A program made the position numbers and the translations under genes. The notes under the pieces are model-generated. The model did not search any database and was not told the origin of the DNA. It saw nothing but the letters and a program-made list of their open reading frames with translations. DNA of 64,000 bases from Anaerolineae bacterium (GTDB lineage: Bacteria > Chloroflexota > Anaerolineae > Aggregatilineales > Phototrophicaceae), in NCBI GenBank assembly GCA_017303635.1, contig JAFLCG010000003.1:460561-524560 (forward strand), written 5' to 3'. Shown here piece by piece: positions 53,959 through 63,436 of this stretch (the first letter of the stretch is position 1; every line of letters starts with the position of its first letter).

Positions 53959-54738
53959 CTAGACGACAGGATTAATCCCTGTAAAGACGATGTGCAGGCG
54001 TCCGGTCGAGGGGCGGATCTCGACTTCCGCGCACACACCGTAAACGGTCGCAATCTGCTCGGCAGTCAGGACTTCGCGCGCTGTACCGTGGTTGACAATC
54101 TGACCCTGCTGCATCAGGTAGACACGGTCGCAATACGCCGCAGCATGATTGAGGTCGTGCAGTGCGGTGATTGTTGTCAGACTCAACGAATGTACCAAGT
54201 CGAGGATTTCGATTTGATACCGTACATCGAGATGATTCGTCGGCTCATCCAGGATCAAAACCTGTGTTCCCTGCGCCAGCGCACGCGCCACCAGCACACG
54301 CTGCTTTTCGCCGCCGGAGAGGGTGCCGAAGATACGCCCACCTTTGTCGTGCATTCCTACACGCGCCAGTGCATCCGCGATCATCTGGCGGTCTTCCGCA
54401 TTATCGCGGTCGAAGAGCTGCTTATGTGGCGTTCGCCCGGCTGCTACCACTTCCAAAACGCTAAAATCGAAGTCAGCGGCTCGCTCCTGCGCAACTACCG
54501 CAGTACGCTTTGCCGACTCGCGTGCTGAAAGGTCTGTCCACACGTTCTGCCCATCGATGAGTGCTACACCTGTCGCTGGTTTGAGTGCACGATAGATGCT
54601 GCGCAGCAGGGTCGATTTACCGCAGCCATTGGGCCCGAGTAAACCTACCATCGTCCCCGGTTCAGCGCATAGGGTGACGGCGTTGACGATGCGTGTCTCT
54701 TCGATTTCAACACTAATGTCTTCGAGCTGAACGCGCAC
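53959..54738 (-). CDS. Iron-siderophore/cobalamin-type ABC transporter ATPase (FecE/FepC-like)
   Basis: 259 residues. Walker A is GPNGCGKST, the signature LSGGEKQRVLVARAL, and Walker B ends LILDEPTNHLD. The FDFSVLEVVAAGRTPHK stretch is typical of FecE/FepC/BtuD ATPases. It ends the iron operon and follows the permease stop by one base. Confidence 0.93.
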   Translation of the reverse strand: MRVQLEDISVEIEETRIVNAVTLCAEPGTMVGLLGPNGCGKSTLLRSIYRALKPATGVALIDGQNVWTDLSARESAKRTAVVAQERAADFDFSVLEVVAAGRTPHKQLFDRDNAEDRQMIADALARVGMHDKGGRIFGTLSGGEKQRVLVARALAQGTQVLILDEPTNHLDVRYQIEILDLVHSLSLTTITALHDLNHAAAYCDRVYLMQQGQIVNHGTAREVLTAEQIATVYGVCAEVEIRPSTGRLHIVFTGINPVV

Positions 54739-55842
54739 TTATGACCCTCCGCCTGTGTTACCGCTGCGGCTCATAATGTAAATGAAGAACGGCGCGCCGA
54801 TCACGCCCGTGATGATGCCCAATGGCATCTCGGCAGGGCGAATGACGATACGAGCGAAAATATCGACCCACATCAGGAAGATGCCGCCGACCAGCGCTGA
54901 AGTGAGTAGTACACGACGATGGTCGGGTCCGACCAGCATCCGCACCATGTGTGGGATCATCAGTCCCACAAAGCCGACGCCACCAGAGACAGCAACAACG
55001 CTCGCTGTCAGTAGCGATGCTGCGCCCAGGAGTAGAAGTCGAAAGCGGTTGACATCGACCCCCAGCGCATACGCCGATTCTTCACCCATCAGCAGTGCAT
55101 TGAGGGGACGCGCTTGCAAGACCAGAAGAAGTGTAAGTGTGACGACCACGGCACTTGCCGCACCAAGATCGATCCACTCCGCACCTGCGACACTACCGAG
55201 CAGCCAGTACAGCACTGCCCGCAGCTCGTTAGGGTTTGCCTGAAGCTGGATGTAGCTGGTGATGGCACTTAGGAGATAGCTGATGGCGACACCTGCCAGA
55301 ATCAGGCGGCCTGGCGAGAAGATGCCGCGTCGCTGTCCCAGCAGAAACACTAGCAACAGCGACCCCATTGCGCCGATAAAAGCACTGGTTGTCACTGCGG
55401 AAGGCGTGGCTGCAAAGATACCGAGCGTGATGACAGCAACCGCGCCCACCGACGCGCCGGAAACTGTGCCAAGGATGTACGGGTCGGCGAGCGGGTTTCG
55501 CACAACTGCCTGCATGACCACGCCAGCCACCGCCAGCGATGCGCCGACGACCAGCCCAAGCAAGGTGCGCGGCATTCGGAAGTCCCAGACAATCTGGTTC
55601 GTCGTAGGGGCGATTCCAGGTGCGAGCGCGCTGCCTGTCAATGGCGCACTCACGTTCGCCCCCATCACTACCCAGACCTCATTGAGCGGGATCGAAACCG
55701 AGCCAATGCTGACGGACACGACGACCGTCAGCATGACCAGCAAGCATAGCACCGAGACGAACAGCCGATACCCGCTCCCTTTGATCAGGTGTGGGCTGGC
55801 ATGAAGATCCACCTCCATGCCACTTTGGGTGCGCACGAACAT
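54739..55842 (-). CDS. FecCD-family iron-siderophore permease
   Basis: 367 residues from the ATG at 55842, two bases after the binding protein stop; ATG at 55818 is an alternative. About ten membrane segments. Family signatures are WDFRMPRTLLGLVVGASLAV, QAVVRNPLADPYILG, GWLLGS-like YWLLGSVAGAEW, and GGVGFVGLMIPHMVRMLVG. One permease gene probably forms a homodimer with the ATPase. Confidence 0.93.
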   Translation of the reverse strand: MFVRTQSGMEVDLHASPHLIKGSGYRLFVSVLCLLVMLTVVVSVSIGSVSIPLNEVWVVMGANVSAPLTGSALAPGIAPTTNQIVWDFRMPRTLLGLVVGASLAVAGVVMQAVVRNPLADPYILGTVSGASVGAVAVITLGIFAATPSAVTTSAFIGAMGSLLLVFLLGQRRGIFSPGRLILAGVAISYLLSAITSYIQLQANPNELRAVLYWLLGSVAGAEWIDLGAASAVVVTLTLLLVLQARPLNALLMGEESAYALGVDVNRFRLLLLGAASLLTASVVAVSGGVGFVGLMIPHMVRMLVGPDHRRVLLTSALVGGIFLMWVDIFARIVIRPAEMPLGIITGVIGAPFFIYIMSRSGNTGGGS

Positions 55843-55843
55843 G

Positions 55844-57709
55844 CTATTCAAAAGCTTCGGGATGCAGCACCCGCGCAGCCTGCTCAATCAGCTCACCGGT
55901 TCTCAGGCTGGTGAGATAGGTGTTTGTGCCGACCTGGTCGTTCTGCACAGCGCTAGAATTGGCGAAGACCTCACGGTAACGCGGGATGAGTTCATCGGTG
56001 CTTTTGCCATAGCTGAAGATCAACAGGACATCCGGGTTTGAGGCAGCGTAGTCTTCCAGTGACGGCGGTGTGTCGTAATTCGCACCGACGAACAGATTAA
56101 TCCCACCTGCCTGACGCAGTAAGTCAGTGAAATAGCCATCGCCCAGCGCAAAGATCGGGTCAGAACTAAATCCGTCAATCCACACTACCGTCATAGGCTC
56201 GCGACCCGCAATCTGTTCCTGCACATCAGCAATCTGGTCGCGGATACCCTGAACGATTTCTGCTGCTTCCGCCTGGGCATCAAAGATGATGCCCACTTGC
56301 ATGATCTCTTGGTAGAGGAGTTCAATCGTCAAATCGTCCGGCGCGGCACACGATGACGGGCCATTGTAGACGACCGCACCGACCGACTCCCAGTCTTCGC
56401 GTGATGCCTGCCCTTCAGGGAATGCATTCGGACCCCCTGCATAGTAGAAGTCCGGCTGTGCGGCGATGACTGCTTCACGGCTTGGCGCTTCACCAGCATT
56501 CCCCAAAAGCGGAATGGCGAAAACGGCATCAGCGATAGCAGGGGGTGGTACATTAACATCCGACTCGAAGAAGAAGTAGCGTCCAATGATGCTGTCTGCC
56601 GCACCCAGTGCGACCATGATCGATGTTTGCCCTGTCCAGTAGCCGACCGCGCGTTCTGGTCGCGCCTCGACTGTGATCGTCTCACCACACGACTCAATTG
56701 TGACGGGGTACTCGGTGCGTTCGGCGCCCATCTCAAAGGCTTCCGGGTGAAACTGCTCTGCCAATCGCTCAACCGCCAATGGTGCACGGATGCCTGTGTT
56801 GGTTTCCGCGCCAATCAGCGCATATTGTTCGGAATGTGCAGCGCGCATGTTTGGGAAGGTCTCGGAGAGGAATGCCGCGTATTCCGCCTCATCGGGTACC
56901 CCTTCAGCATCTTCGTAATCGTAAATGATGAATAAATCCGGGTCCTGGGTAGCAAACGCTTCCAGACTGACTTCAACATAGGAGGTCTCGGCATCACCAA
57001 AGAGATTGCGCCCACCAGCCAGTTCGATGAGGACGCTTTCATAACCCCGCCCCCAGACACCAATTGGGCCGTTGCCGCGATCAATCATGATCACGTCTAC
57101 AGGTTCCAGATCAGCGACGCGGTCTTGTACGGCAGCGATCCGCTCTTGCATTTCCTCAACAAGTGCCTCAGCACGATCCTGCACATCAAAGATTACACCG
57201 ATGTTGAGAATGTCCTGATAACTGTTGTCCAGGCTAAAGGTTTGTGGGTTATCGATACACTGGTCGGTTAGACCATAGACGTTTGCGCCCGCCTCGATAA
57301 ATTCCTCAGCAGTGACCAATCCGCGATCTGCGTTGAAGTCCGAGGTGGGATAAGCCGAAAAAACAAAATCGGCATTCGCACTGACAATGAGTTCACGGGA
57401 CGGACGCTGCAAGCGTGGAAACAGATTAAAGCTGTCATAACGCCCCGCGTACTCCGGGAGTTCCGCATAGGGCTGACCGTAATACACACCGACAAGGCGG
57501 TCTTCGAGTCCAAGTGCGAGCAAAATTTCGCCTGTGTTTTGCCAGGTTGCGAGTACGCGCTGAGGCGACGCTTCAACTGTCAACGTTCGTCCGCAGTTTT
57601 CAACCGTGACTGGGTACTGAGTGCGGGGTGCAATATCCTGTGCCTGAGCAACCCAAGTTACAAAGACTACAGTGAGAACAAGTCCCAGTACGATGGTACG
57701 TAGCTTCAT
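55844..57709 (-). CDS. Tandem-duplicated iron-siderophore binding protein (two FecB/FepB domains)
   Basis: 621 residues, about twice the family length. A signal peptide (residues 1-23, ending AQAQD) precedes domain 1 (about 30-330), which begins YPVTVENCGRTLTVEASPQR and ends FHPEAFE. Domain 2 (about 335-621) begins YPVTIESCGETITVEARPER and ends LHPEAFE. Both have the class III binding-protein layout with a long helix linking two lobes. Each starts with a cysteine in xxCGxT. The duplication is within one chain, and the two copies are clearly diverged. It could hold two ligand-binding sites, perhaps of different specificity. It is the first gene of the operon. Confidence 0.92.
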   Translation of the reverse strand: MKLRTIVLGLVLTVVFVTWVAQAQDIAPRTQYPVTVENCGRTLTVEASPQRVLATWQNTGEILLALGLEDRLVGVYYGQPYAELPEYAGRYDSFNLFPRLQRPSRELIVSANADFVFSAYPTSDFNADRGLVTAEEFIEAGANVYGLTDQCIDNPQTFSLDNSYQDILNIGVIFDVQDRAEALVEEMQERIAAVQDRVADLEPVDVIMIDRGNGPIGVWGRGYESVLIELAGGRNLFGDAETSYVEVSLEAFATQDPDLFIIYDYEDAEGVPDEAEYAAFLSETFPNMRAAHSEQYALIGAETNTGIRAPLAVERLAEQFHPEAFEMGAERTEYPVTIESCGETITVEARPERAVGYWTGQTSIMVALGAADSIIGRYFFFESDVNVPPPAIADAVFAIPLLGNAGEAPSREAVIAAQPDFYYAGGPNAFPEGQASREDWESVGAVVYNGPSSCAAPDDLTIELLYQEIMQVGIIFDAQAEAAEIVQGIRDQIADVQEQIAGREPMTVVWIDGFSSDPIFALGDGYFTDLLRQAGGINLFVGANYDTPPSLEDYAASNPDVLLIFSYGKSTDELIPRYREVFANSSAVQNDQVGTNTYLTSLRTGELIEQAARVLHPEAFE

Positions 57710-57735
57710 TGATGTTCCTCGTTCTTCTTCTTAAT

Positions 57736-57750
57736 TGATACGAAGTATCA
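57736..57750. promoter_or_regulatory. Palindromic operator before the iron operon
   Basis: TGATAC and GTATCA flank GAA in a perfect inverted repeat, 27 bases upstream of the binding protein start. On the minus strand it overlaps a TATGAT -10-like box. An iron-responsive repressor (Fur or DtxR type) is plausible, but the site does not match either consensus exactly. Confidence 0.5.
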
Positions 57751-57827
57751 TATTCGTTCGGAATTTAGCACATTCGCTTCTTAAAGGCAAATTGAACTTG
57801 CTCGGTTCTCGTCCACCTCTGCAAGGT

Positions 57828-57923
57828 ATGCCTGCTTTCTATTGCATGGCGTTTGGGCAGTTGATTTCGCTGCTTGGTTCAGGTGTGAGCAGTTTTGGGA
57901 TTTCTGTCTGGGTGTTGTGGTAA
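57828..57923 (+). pseudogene. N-terminal stub of an MFS exporter
   Basis: 31 codons: FYCMAFGQLISLLGSGVSSF followed by GISVWVLW. This is the start of the first membrane segment of MFS exporters of the EntS/macrolide type (FxxxxxGQxxSxxGSxxxxFxxxxWVxQ). It stops at once and the rest is missing. Next to a siderophore importer it may be the residue of a siderophore exporter. Confidence 0.5.
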
Positions 57924-58167
57924 ATATGCTCACCCTTGCCTAGTTTTAGGTATTAATGGCCAGCCTATTCCTAATTTCTATGGTATTGGATTGGCTTCGG
58001 GATTCATGTTGACCGGAAAACTGGATGGGGAACCCAGCTTCAGGGGGCCAACCAATGGGTTATGGTTGTATCAGAATGGGCTTGGTGAGTTGATTACCCA
58101 AGCAATTATGACGTAGTGAACTGAGTTTACACAGCTTAGTCTTCCCAAATCCATGATTTCTAATTGA
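57924..58167 (+). other. Fragment of unknown coding origin
   Basis: A short frame from 57895 encodes GINGQPIPNFYGIG, then LTGKLDGEPSFRGPTNGLWLY. It has no start signal and no recognised family. It fills the gap between the MFS stub and repeat copy 5. Confidence 0.3.
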
Positions 58168-58480
58168 CTCGACAAACCCATCGAACCAATTCTGATCGGA
58201 GCACAAACGAAAGGTCAGTTCCATTTGCTGTACGGGGCTGAAGGGACACAGGCGCTTTTCACGGGTCTGGCGACCCAGGTGATCTACGGTGGTTGTGATG
58301 CGGATACCGCCGAGTTCTACAGCAAGGCGAGCGGCCCGGCGACGACCGACGCCAATCAGGACGATCCGAATAGCCATCTGCGCCAACGTCCGCTGCTGAC
58401 GGTGGATGAGGTCATCACACCGCAGGTGGGCAACTGCACGATCTTTGCCCGTTATGTGGAGGCGGGCTTTGCCACCCAGG
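58168..58480 (+). repeat. TraG-C repeat, copy 5 (truncated, no HU gene)
   Basis: It begins at the shared CTCGACAA motif with LDKPIEPILIGAQTKGQFHL and continues YGAEGTQALFTGLATQV to ARYVEAGFATQ, then is cut at about 58480. Other sequence follows directly. The preserved part is very close to copy 3. The HU-like gene is lost. Confidence 0.8.
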
Positions 58481-58663
58481 GCGAAGATTGTCATAAAAGA
58501 AGGAACGGGAACGCTCTACTACACGTTCCCGTTCCCCGATGATGTGTATATGCCTAGTTATGGAAACTTGGACCTGAAGAGACTTCAGTCGAACAATCAA
58601 AATCGCTATCCACCATCCGATTCCTCGCTCAAGTACAGTTCCCCAATCGTAAACGTTTATTGA
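58481..58663 (+). pseudogene. Fragment resembling an alpha-2-macroglobulin segment
   Basis: In one frame the sequence after repeat copy 5 reads AKIVIKEGTGTLYYTFPFPD, then DVYMPSYGNLDLKRL and stops at 58663. KEGxGxLYYT occurs in alpha-2-macroglobulin-like proteins, but the stretch is too short to be sure. It is a gene scrap joined to the repeat. From 58664 to 58906 I see no gene except the parA ribosome site. Confidence 0.25.
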
Positions 58664-58906
58664 TGTGGACGCCGCAGAGTCAGCCATAGAAACTAGGCTG
58701 AATTGATGCGATTGACCAAATCCCTTCTCGAACACAACTGAATTAGGCTTTGCGGTGATTGTGGGGAGGCGACCCCTCCCCCAACCACCTTGAAGTCCCG
58801 CCACGGAGGGCAACGGTACTCCCGGTCAACAGTTTAGCATGACCCGGCTCTATCGTGTTTGACCTCTGGCGGGTGTGTTCATTTCTCACTTCACGGAGGG
58901 ATTGTC

Positions 58907-59731
58907 ATGACTCGTATTCTCACACTGACCAATCACAAAGGGGGCGTGGGGAAATCCACGTCTGCCACCAACATCGCGCTGGGTTTGACCCGGGTACTGC
59001 GAAAAATGGGCGCGCCTAACAACCGCGTGCTATTGGTGGATACCGATAGCCAGGGACATGCCACTCTGGTCACGACCGGTCGCAATGACTTTGGCACCGA
59101 AGACAGCCTGTATCGGGTGCTGATGGCTGATCGTCAGCAAGCCCCACAAGTCATGGCGGACACGATTGTCCAGAGCCACTGGGATGCCGACTTACACGTT
59201 CTGCCCGCATCGCCTTTGCTGGAAGGCGCTGAACGGGAACTGATGCGCGTGGCAGGTGCGCCTTATCGTCTGGCGGAACCGCTCTCCCGGATTGCCGATC
59301 ACTATGCCGCCGTCATCATCGATACCCGTCCCTCCTTCTCACTCCTGACAGAGATGGGGCTGATTGCCGCAACCGATGCGATTGTCCCAGTCGAGCCACG
59401 CTATCTGGAAACGGTCGGCTTGATGAGCGTCATCGAGAAGATCGCTGATATCCGAGATGGCTGGCGAGTGCCGAACCTCCGAATCAGCGGCGTGGTTGTC
59501 ACAAAGGTGGACACGCGTGTGCGCGGACATCGGTATCTGCTGGATCAACTCAAGCAGCATGACATTCTAGGTCGCCTGTTCTGTGGGGTGATTCCGGCTA
59601 ATGAAGCCGTGTCCTACGCTCACAGCGAACATCAGAGTATCTTCACCTACGATCCGCAGGCCAGCGCCGGAGTGGCTTACCTCAAGCTGGTCGGCACGCT
59701 GCTGCACCGGGTCTTCAAGGCAGGTGTGTGA
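58907..59731 (+). CDS. parA: ParA-family partition ATPase
   Basis: 274 residues from the ATG at 58907, with CGGAGGG nine bases upstream. The deviant Walker A is NHKGGVGKST (K11 and K16), followed by LLVDTDSQGHAT and VIIDTRPSFSLL. It moves DNA-bound ParB by ATP-driven binding to the nucleoid. It overlaps parB by one base. The lack of an N-terminal helix-turn-helix resembles chromosomal or small plasmid ParA proteins. Confidence 0.92.
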   Translation: MTRILTLTNHKGGVGKSTSATNIALGLTRVLRKMGAPNNRVLLVDTDSQGHATLVTTGRNDFGTEDSLYRVLMADRQQAPQVMADTIVQSHWDADLHVLPASPLLEGAERELMRVAGAPYRLAEPLSRIADHYAAVIIDTRPSFSLLTEMGLIAATDAIVPVEPRYLETVGLMSVIEKIADIRDGWRVPNLRISGVVVTKVDTRVRGHRYLLDQLKQHDILGRLFCGVIPANEAVSYAHSEHQSIFTYDPQASAGVAYLKLVGTLLHRVFKAGV

Positions 59732-60945
59732 TGCCTAAACGGAACGGCACCCAGAAACTCGATGCACTGCTCGGTTCGATCACGGCTGATCTGATCGGCG
59801 GCGAACAACAACCTATAGCTGAACATGGTCTGCGGGTTGAGAACTTGCTTATGGAGATGGTGCGCCCGGATCCAGTGCAACCGCGCCGTGTGCTGCCAGA
59901 GACCCTGCATCACAGTTTTCATGACAATCGGCTGACCCCTACTCAGTCGCTGCGGGAGTTGGTGCAGCGGGTTCAGGTGGCTGCCCGGCAGCGCGGACGC
60001 CCCTTCACTAACGTGCTGGAGTTGCTGCCTGACGCCGACACGGAGCAGGGCGATGCTGAAGCCAAGTTATCCCCGGAAGAACAACTACTGCGCGATCTGG
60101 TGCATCTGGCAGTCACGATCCGGGATGATGGTCAGGTCAATCCCTTAACGGTAGTGGATGCCTCTCAGGGTGTGACTCGTCTATATCGCATCGAAACGGG
60201 CGAGCGGCGCTACTGGGCCACCTGGTTGCTGCGTGACTTCATCCCCAACTACACAGGCAATGGCACCATCCCCTGCATCGTGATACCGGCACAGCGGTCA
60301 TCCGTGTTCCGGCAGGCTAAAGAAAATACTGCACGGTCAGGACTGACAGCGATTGCGATGGCACGTCAGGCAGCTTTGTTGTTGTTGACCGTGCATGGTT
60401 ACGAGATACCCGCCTATGCTGTGAACAACGACTTCTACCGCCAGGCATTGGAGCTTGATCTGCGGGGGCATCGCGAACACACCGATGCCATCCTGTCAGC
60501 AATGGGCGGAATCGACAAGCGGCGTTTCCATCAATACAAGATGCTCCTCAAGCTCTCAGATGATGCGTTGGAGTTAGCTGATCGTCATGCGATTGATGAA
60601 AAGAAACTGCGTTATGTCGTTCCGCTTGACTCTGATCTGCACACAGAATTCGTCCAGCAGATCGTTGATCTCAATCTGACCAGTCGTCAGGTCGAAGAAA
60701 TCTGTGCAGCAGGTATTGATACCGCCGAAGCTCATACAGATGACACTGTCTCGTTGCCTGCGGCGGCACTGAAACTCGCACGGCTGACACTGACGAGCCA
60801 GAAGTCAACCCCGCAGGACATCGCTCGTGCCTTGATGCAACAAGAAGGAGATGCCAAGATCGCGCGGGTGCGCTTGCAGGGAATGCAAAAGTTGTTGGCG
60901 GATGCTGAAGAAGTCCTGACCAGTTCAATTGGTCTACCTGGGTAG
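59731..60945 (+). CDS. parB: ParB-family partition protein
   Basis: 404 residues from the ATG at 59731, overlapping the parA stop by one base; a GTG three bases earlier is possible. The ParB/Sulfiredoxin domain has a divergent front and RIETGERRYWATWLL, then AKENTARSGLTAIAMARQAAL. A central helix-turn-helix region (about 245-300) includes GIDKRRFHQYKMLLKL. It is long for ParB. It probably binds a parS-like site nearby, for which the inverted repeats at 61003-61075 are candidates. Confidence 0.85.
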   Translation: MPKRNGTQKLDALLGSITADLIGGEQQPIAEHGLRVENLLMEMVRPDPVQPRRVLPETLHHSFHDNRLTPTQSLRELVQRVQVAARQRGRPFTNVLELLPDADTEQGDAEAKLSPEEQLLRDLVHLAVTIRDDGQVNPLTVVDASQGVTRLYRIETGERRYWATWLLRDFIPNYTGNGTIPCIVIPAQRSSVFRQAKENTARSGLTAIAMARQAALLLLTVHGYEIPAYAVNNDFYRQALELDLRGHREHTDAILSAMGGIDKRRFHQYKMLLKLSDDALELADRHAIDEKKLRYVVPLDSDLHTEFVQQIVDLNLTSRQVEEICAAGIDTAEAHTDDTVSLPAAALKLARLTLTSQKSTPQDIARALMQQEGDAKIARVRLQGMQKLLADAEEVLTSSIGLPG

Positions 60946-61002
60946 ACCTTTTAGAACAAAACACTATGACTTCTATTCGCGCGCCGCCTAGCGCAAACAA
61001 AA

Positions 61003-61075
61003 GCCCATCGGATCAGTGACCAGATGGGCGGGGGAAGAAATGCTACAGTATGACGTGGTAATCAGACTGTAGCAT
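61003..61075. repeat. Two inverted repeats after parB
   Basis: GCCCATC (61003-61009) pairs with GATGGGC (61023-61029). ATGCTACAGT (61040-61049) pairs perfectly with ACTGTAGCAT (61066-61075) across 16 bases. The first could be a terminator for parAB, although no T-run follows. The second is a candidate ParB centromere or replication-protein site. They lie between parB and the next gene (start 61151). Confidence 0.45.
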
Positions 61076-61150
61076 GTTCCCCGTTCTCTGGCAACTGCAT
61101 ATCGCTCTCTCAGTCATTTGACCTCTATTTTGTGTTGCCTGGAGACGGCC

Positions 61151-62044
61151 ATGAATACGAGTTATTCTCCGGCTGGGGCATCGCCCCAGCCGATAGACTG
61201 GATTGCTCAACTCACACGCCTGGTGCGTGCGCTACACCGCTCAGACATTCGCTCGGTTGCGGCTCTGATCGGTAAGCTGTTAGATGACCCGGTGGCGGCG
61301 ACAATGGCCTTGAAGTTGCTCTATTGGATACCCAAAGCCACCCGTCCCGGCGGCTGGGTCTACAAGTCGTGGCGCGATTGGGCTGCCGAGTGCAATCTCT
61401 CACAGGCGCAGGTGAAGCGCATCCACAGCCGCAGTCTCCTGGAGCGGATTGGCTTTGCCCGCGCCACCTTCAAGGCTAACGGCTGCCCGACCACCCACTA
61501 TCGACTGGAGGCTGATACCTTCATCAATCAACTAGCCGCCTTTTTGGAGGTCACACCGGTTCAAGTCCGCTTGTGGATGACGACTGAAGCCAGCCCATCT
61601 CAAGTGGCGATTGCCGCCATCTCGAATGGGTCAGAAGCGCCCGTTTCAAATGGTGAAAATCGCCCAATGGAAATGGCTGAAACCGCCAAATCTATAACAG
61701 ACTCTGACAAACAAGAATCCACTCAAGAGAGACAGACAACAGGACAACACCAGACGGTTGTTGTTGAACCTGATCATCAGGCCAGGATGCAGCCTTTGCT
61801 TGATGCGCTGGTTTGCCTGGGGATTGGGCCAACAAGAGCAAGTTTGTTAGTGGCTGGTTACACAGACGATCAGATCAACCAAGCGCTGAGACTGACCGAA
61901 CGCGTCCGCCCGTACAATCCTGCAGGTTACCTGATCCGGGCTCTTGAGGGGGAGTGGATCGCTTCGGTTCCGCCATGCAAGCAGGTACCATTGGATGGAC
62001 GTAGGTATGTGACCGGCCCTTATGCCCACATTATAGGCTCATGA
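61151..62044 (+). CDS. Winged-helix protein, replication-associated type
   Basis: 297 residues from the ATG at 61151, with GGAGA close upstream. Not a named family. The region at about 55-125 (KLLYWIPKATRPGGWVYKSW, then AECNLSQAQVKRIHS and GCPTTHYRL) looks like the winged helix of phage and plasmid replication-type DNA-binding proteins. The linker is polar. The C-terminal segment LGIGPTRASLLVAGYTDDQI and YNPAGYLIRALEGEW resembles domains found in such replication proteins. Next to parAB it may be the initiator or a replication accessory protein; that is inference. Confidence 0.6.
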   Translation: MNTSYSPAGASPQPIDWIAQLTRLVRALHRSDIRSVAALIGKLLDDPVAATMALKLLYWIPKATRPGGWVYKSWRDWAAECNLSQAQVKRIHSRSLLERIGFARATFKANGCPTTHYRLEADTFINQLAAFLEVTPVQVRLWMTTEASPSQVAIAAISNGSEAPVSNGENRPMEMAETAKSITDSDKQESTQERQTTGQHQTVVVEPDHQARMQPLLDALVCLGIGPTRASLLVAGYTDDQINQALRLTERVRPYNPAGYLIRALEGEWIASVPPCKQVPLDGRRYVTGPYAHIIGS

Positions 62045-62074
62045 GCGAAGAACTACTGTTCATACCGAACTCAT

Positions 62075-63276
62075 ATGGTCGAATCGGTCGCGCTGGTCCA
62101 GCATCTCAGCCTAGGTTGTGTCGCCACTAATAATGCCCACTATGCTGACCCCGCCGCTAATGCCTTGCAGGATGTGCTGGTCGCTGTCCGGCATCACACC
62201 ACGCTGGATGAATGCCGCCACCTGCGTCCCAACTCCGAGTTCAATCTCAAGCCAGGGGACGCATTGGCACCGCTGTTTGCCCGCTATCCCCAGGTTCTGA
62301 GCAATAGTGGTGAGGTTGCGGCGCTCTGCAAATTTCAGTTGGAGTACGGTTTGCAAGAACTCCCGTCGTTCTCAGCCCCCGATGGACTGAGCGCTGAAAT
62401 CTATCTGGCGAGATTGTGCCAGACGCAGGCGGCAATCCTCGATCTCCCGTCGAATGGATTAGCTCAACTGGCCTATGAACTGCGCATTATCGAGGAGAGC
62501 CATCTTGCCAATTACTTCCTGATCGTCTGGGACCTCGTGCGCTTTGCTCGTGAAAACGGCATCCTGTGCCAGGGGCGGGGCAGTGCGGCAAATTCGCTGG
62601 TGGCGTATCTGCTGGGCATTAGCCCGATCAATCCGCTGACGCATGATCTGGTCTTCGAGCGCTTCCTCTCGACCGAGCGGCAGGTCGCGCCAGACATTGA
62701 TATCGACTTTGATGCTGTTCGGCGCGAAGAAGTCATCCAGTACGTCTACCAGCGTTATGGCACAGATCACGCGGTGATGGCCTGTACTTTCGTCACCTTC
62801 CGTGCTCGGAGTGCCATCCGGGATCTGGGCAGAGCTTTCGGGTTGCCACCGGAGGTGTTGGACCAGGTCGCGGGGACGCTCGATACCTGGCTGGCGCGGG
62901 ATGTGGGGACGATTTCAGCTTTGCACGAGGTAATGGGTGAGGGCACCATCATCCCGACCTGGATGCAGATCATCGACCTCAGCCAGCAGTTGGATGGTGT
63001 ACCGCGTCGTGGTACAGTGGGACAGGGAAGCACTCGAAGATGCTGAAGCCGAGTCGCGGGTGGATGAGCGTTCGCCTGAGGGTTGTTTCGATGATCCCGT
63101 CGTCTACGATCTGATCTGCTCGGCGGACACGGTGGGTGTCTTCCAGGTGGAGAGTAGGGCAAAGGCGCAGGTGCTGCCCCGCCTGCAACCGCGCTACTTC
63201 GCCAGCCCGGTCGAGCGCAACCGCTCAACCCAGCCGGGGACGATGCAGAAGGGGAACCGTACAGCAGACCGATAGG
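62075..63276 (+). pseudogene. DNA polymerase III alpha (DnaE/ImuC-type) relic
   Basis: The first frame (62075-63046) begins inside the PHP domain (CVATNNAHYADPAANALQDV) and runs into the polymerase palm: ILCQGRGSAANSLVAYLLGI and APDIDIDFD, which carries catalytic aspartates. At about 63000 the frame shifts to VVVQWDREALEDAEA, then DTVGVFQVESRA, and ends in scrambled sequence at 63276. Stretches normally between these blocks are deleted. The start of the PHP domain, part of the palm and the whole C-terminus are gone. GC content and codon use match nearby genes, so decay is recent. Confidence 0.85.
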
Positions 63277-63436
63277 CAGGTAGTAGTTCGGTGGTGCTGC
63301 CCGCAGGGTAGTGCCAGCGTACTGCAGCTGGTGTTGGACGGTTGGGTTCCCCCGCATCGTAGAATCACCCTGTCGCGGTTGTGGGAGGAAGGGTAGCCAA
63401 GTAGATTCTACAGATTGAATAGAACGTGACGGGTTC

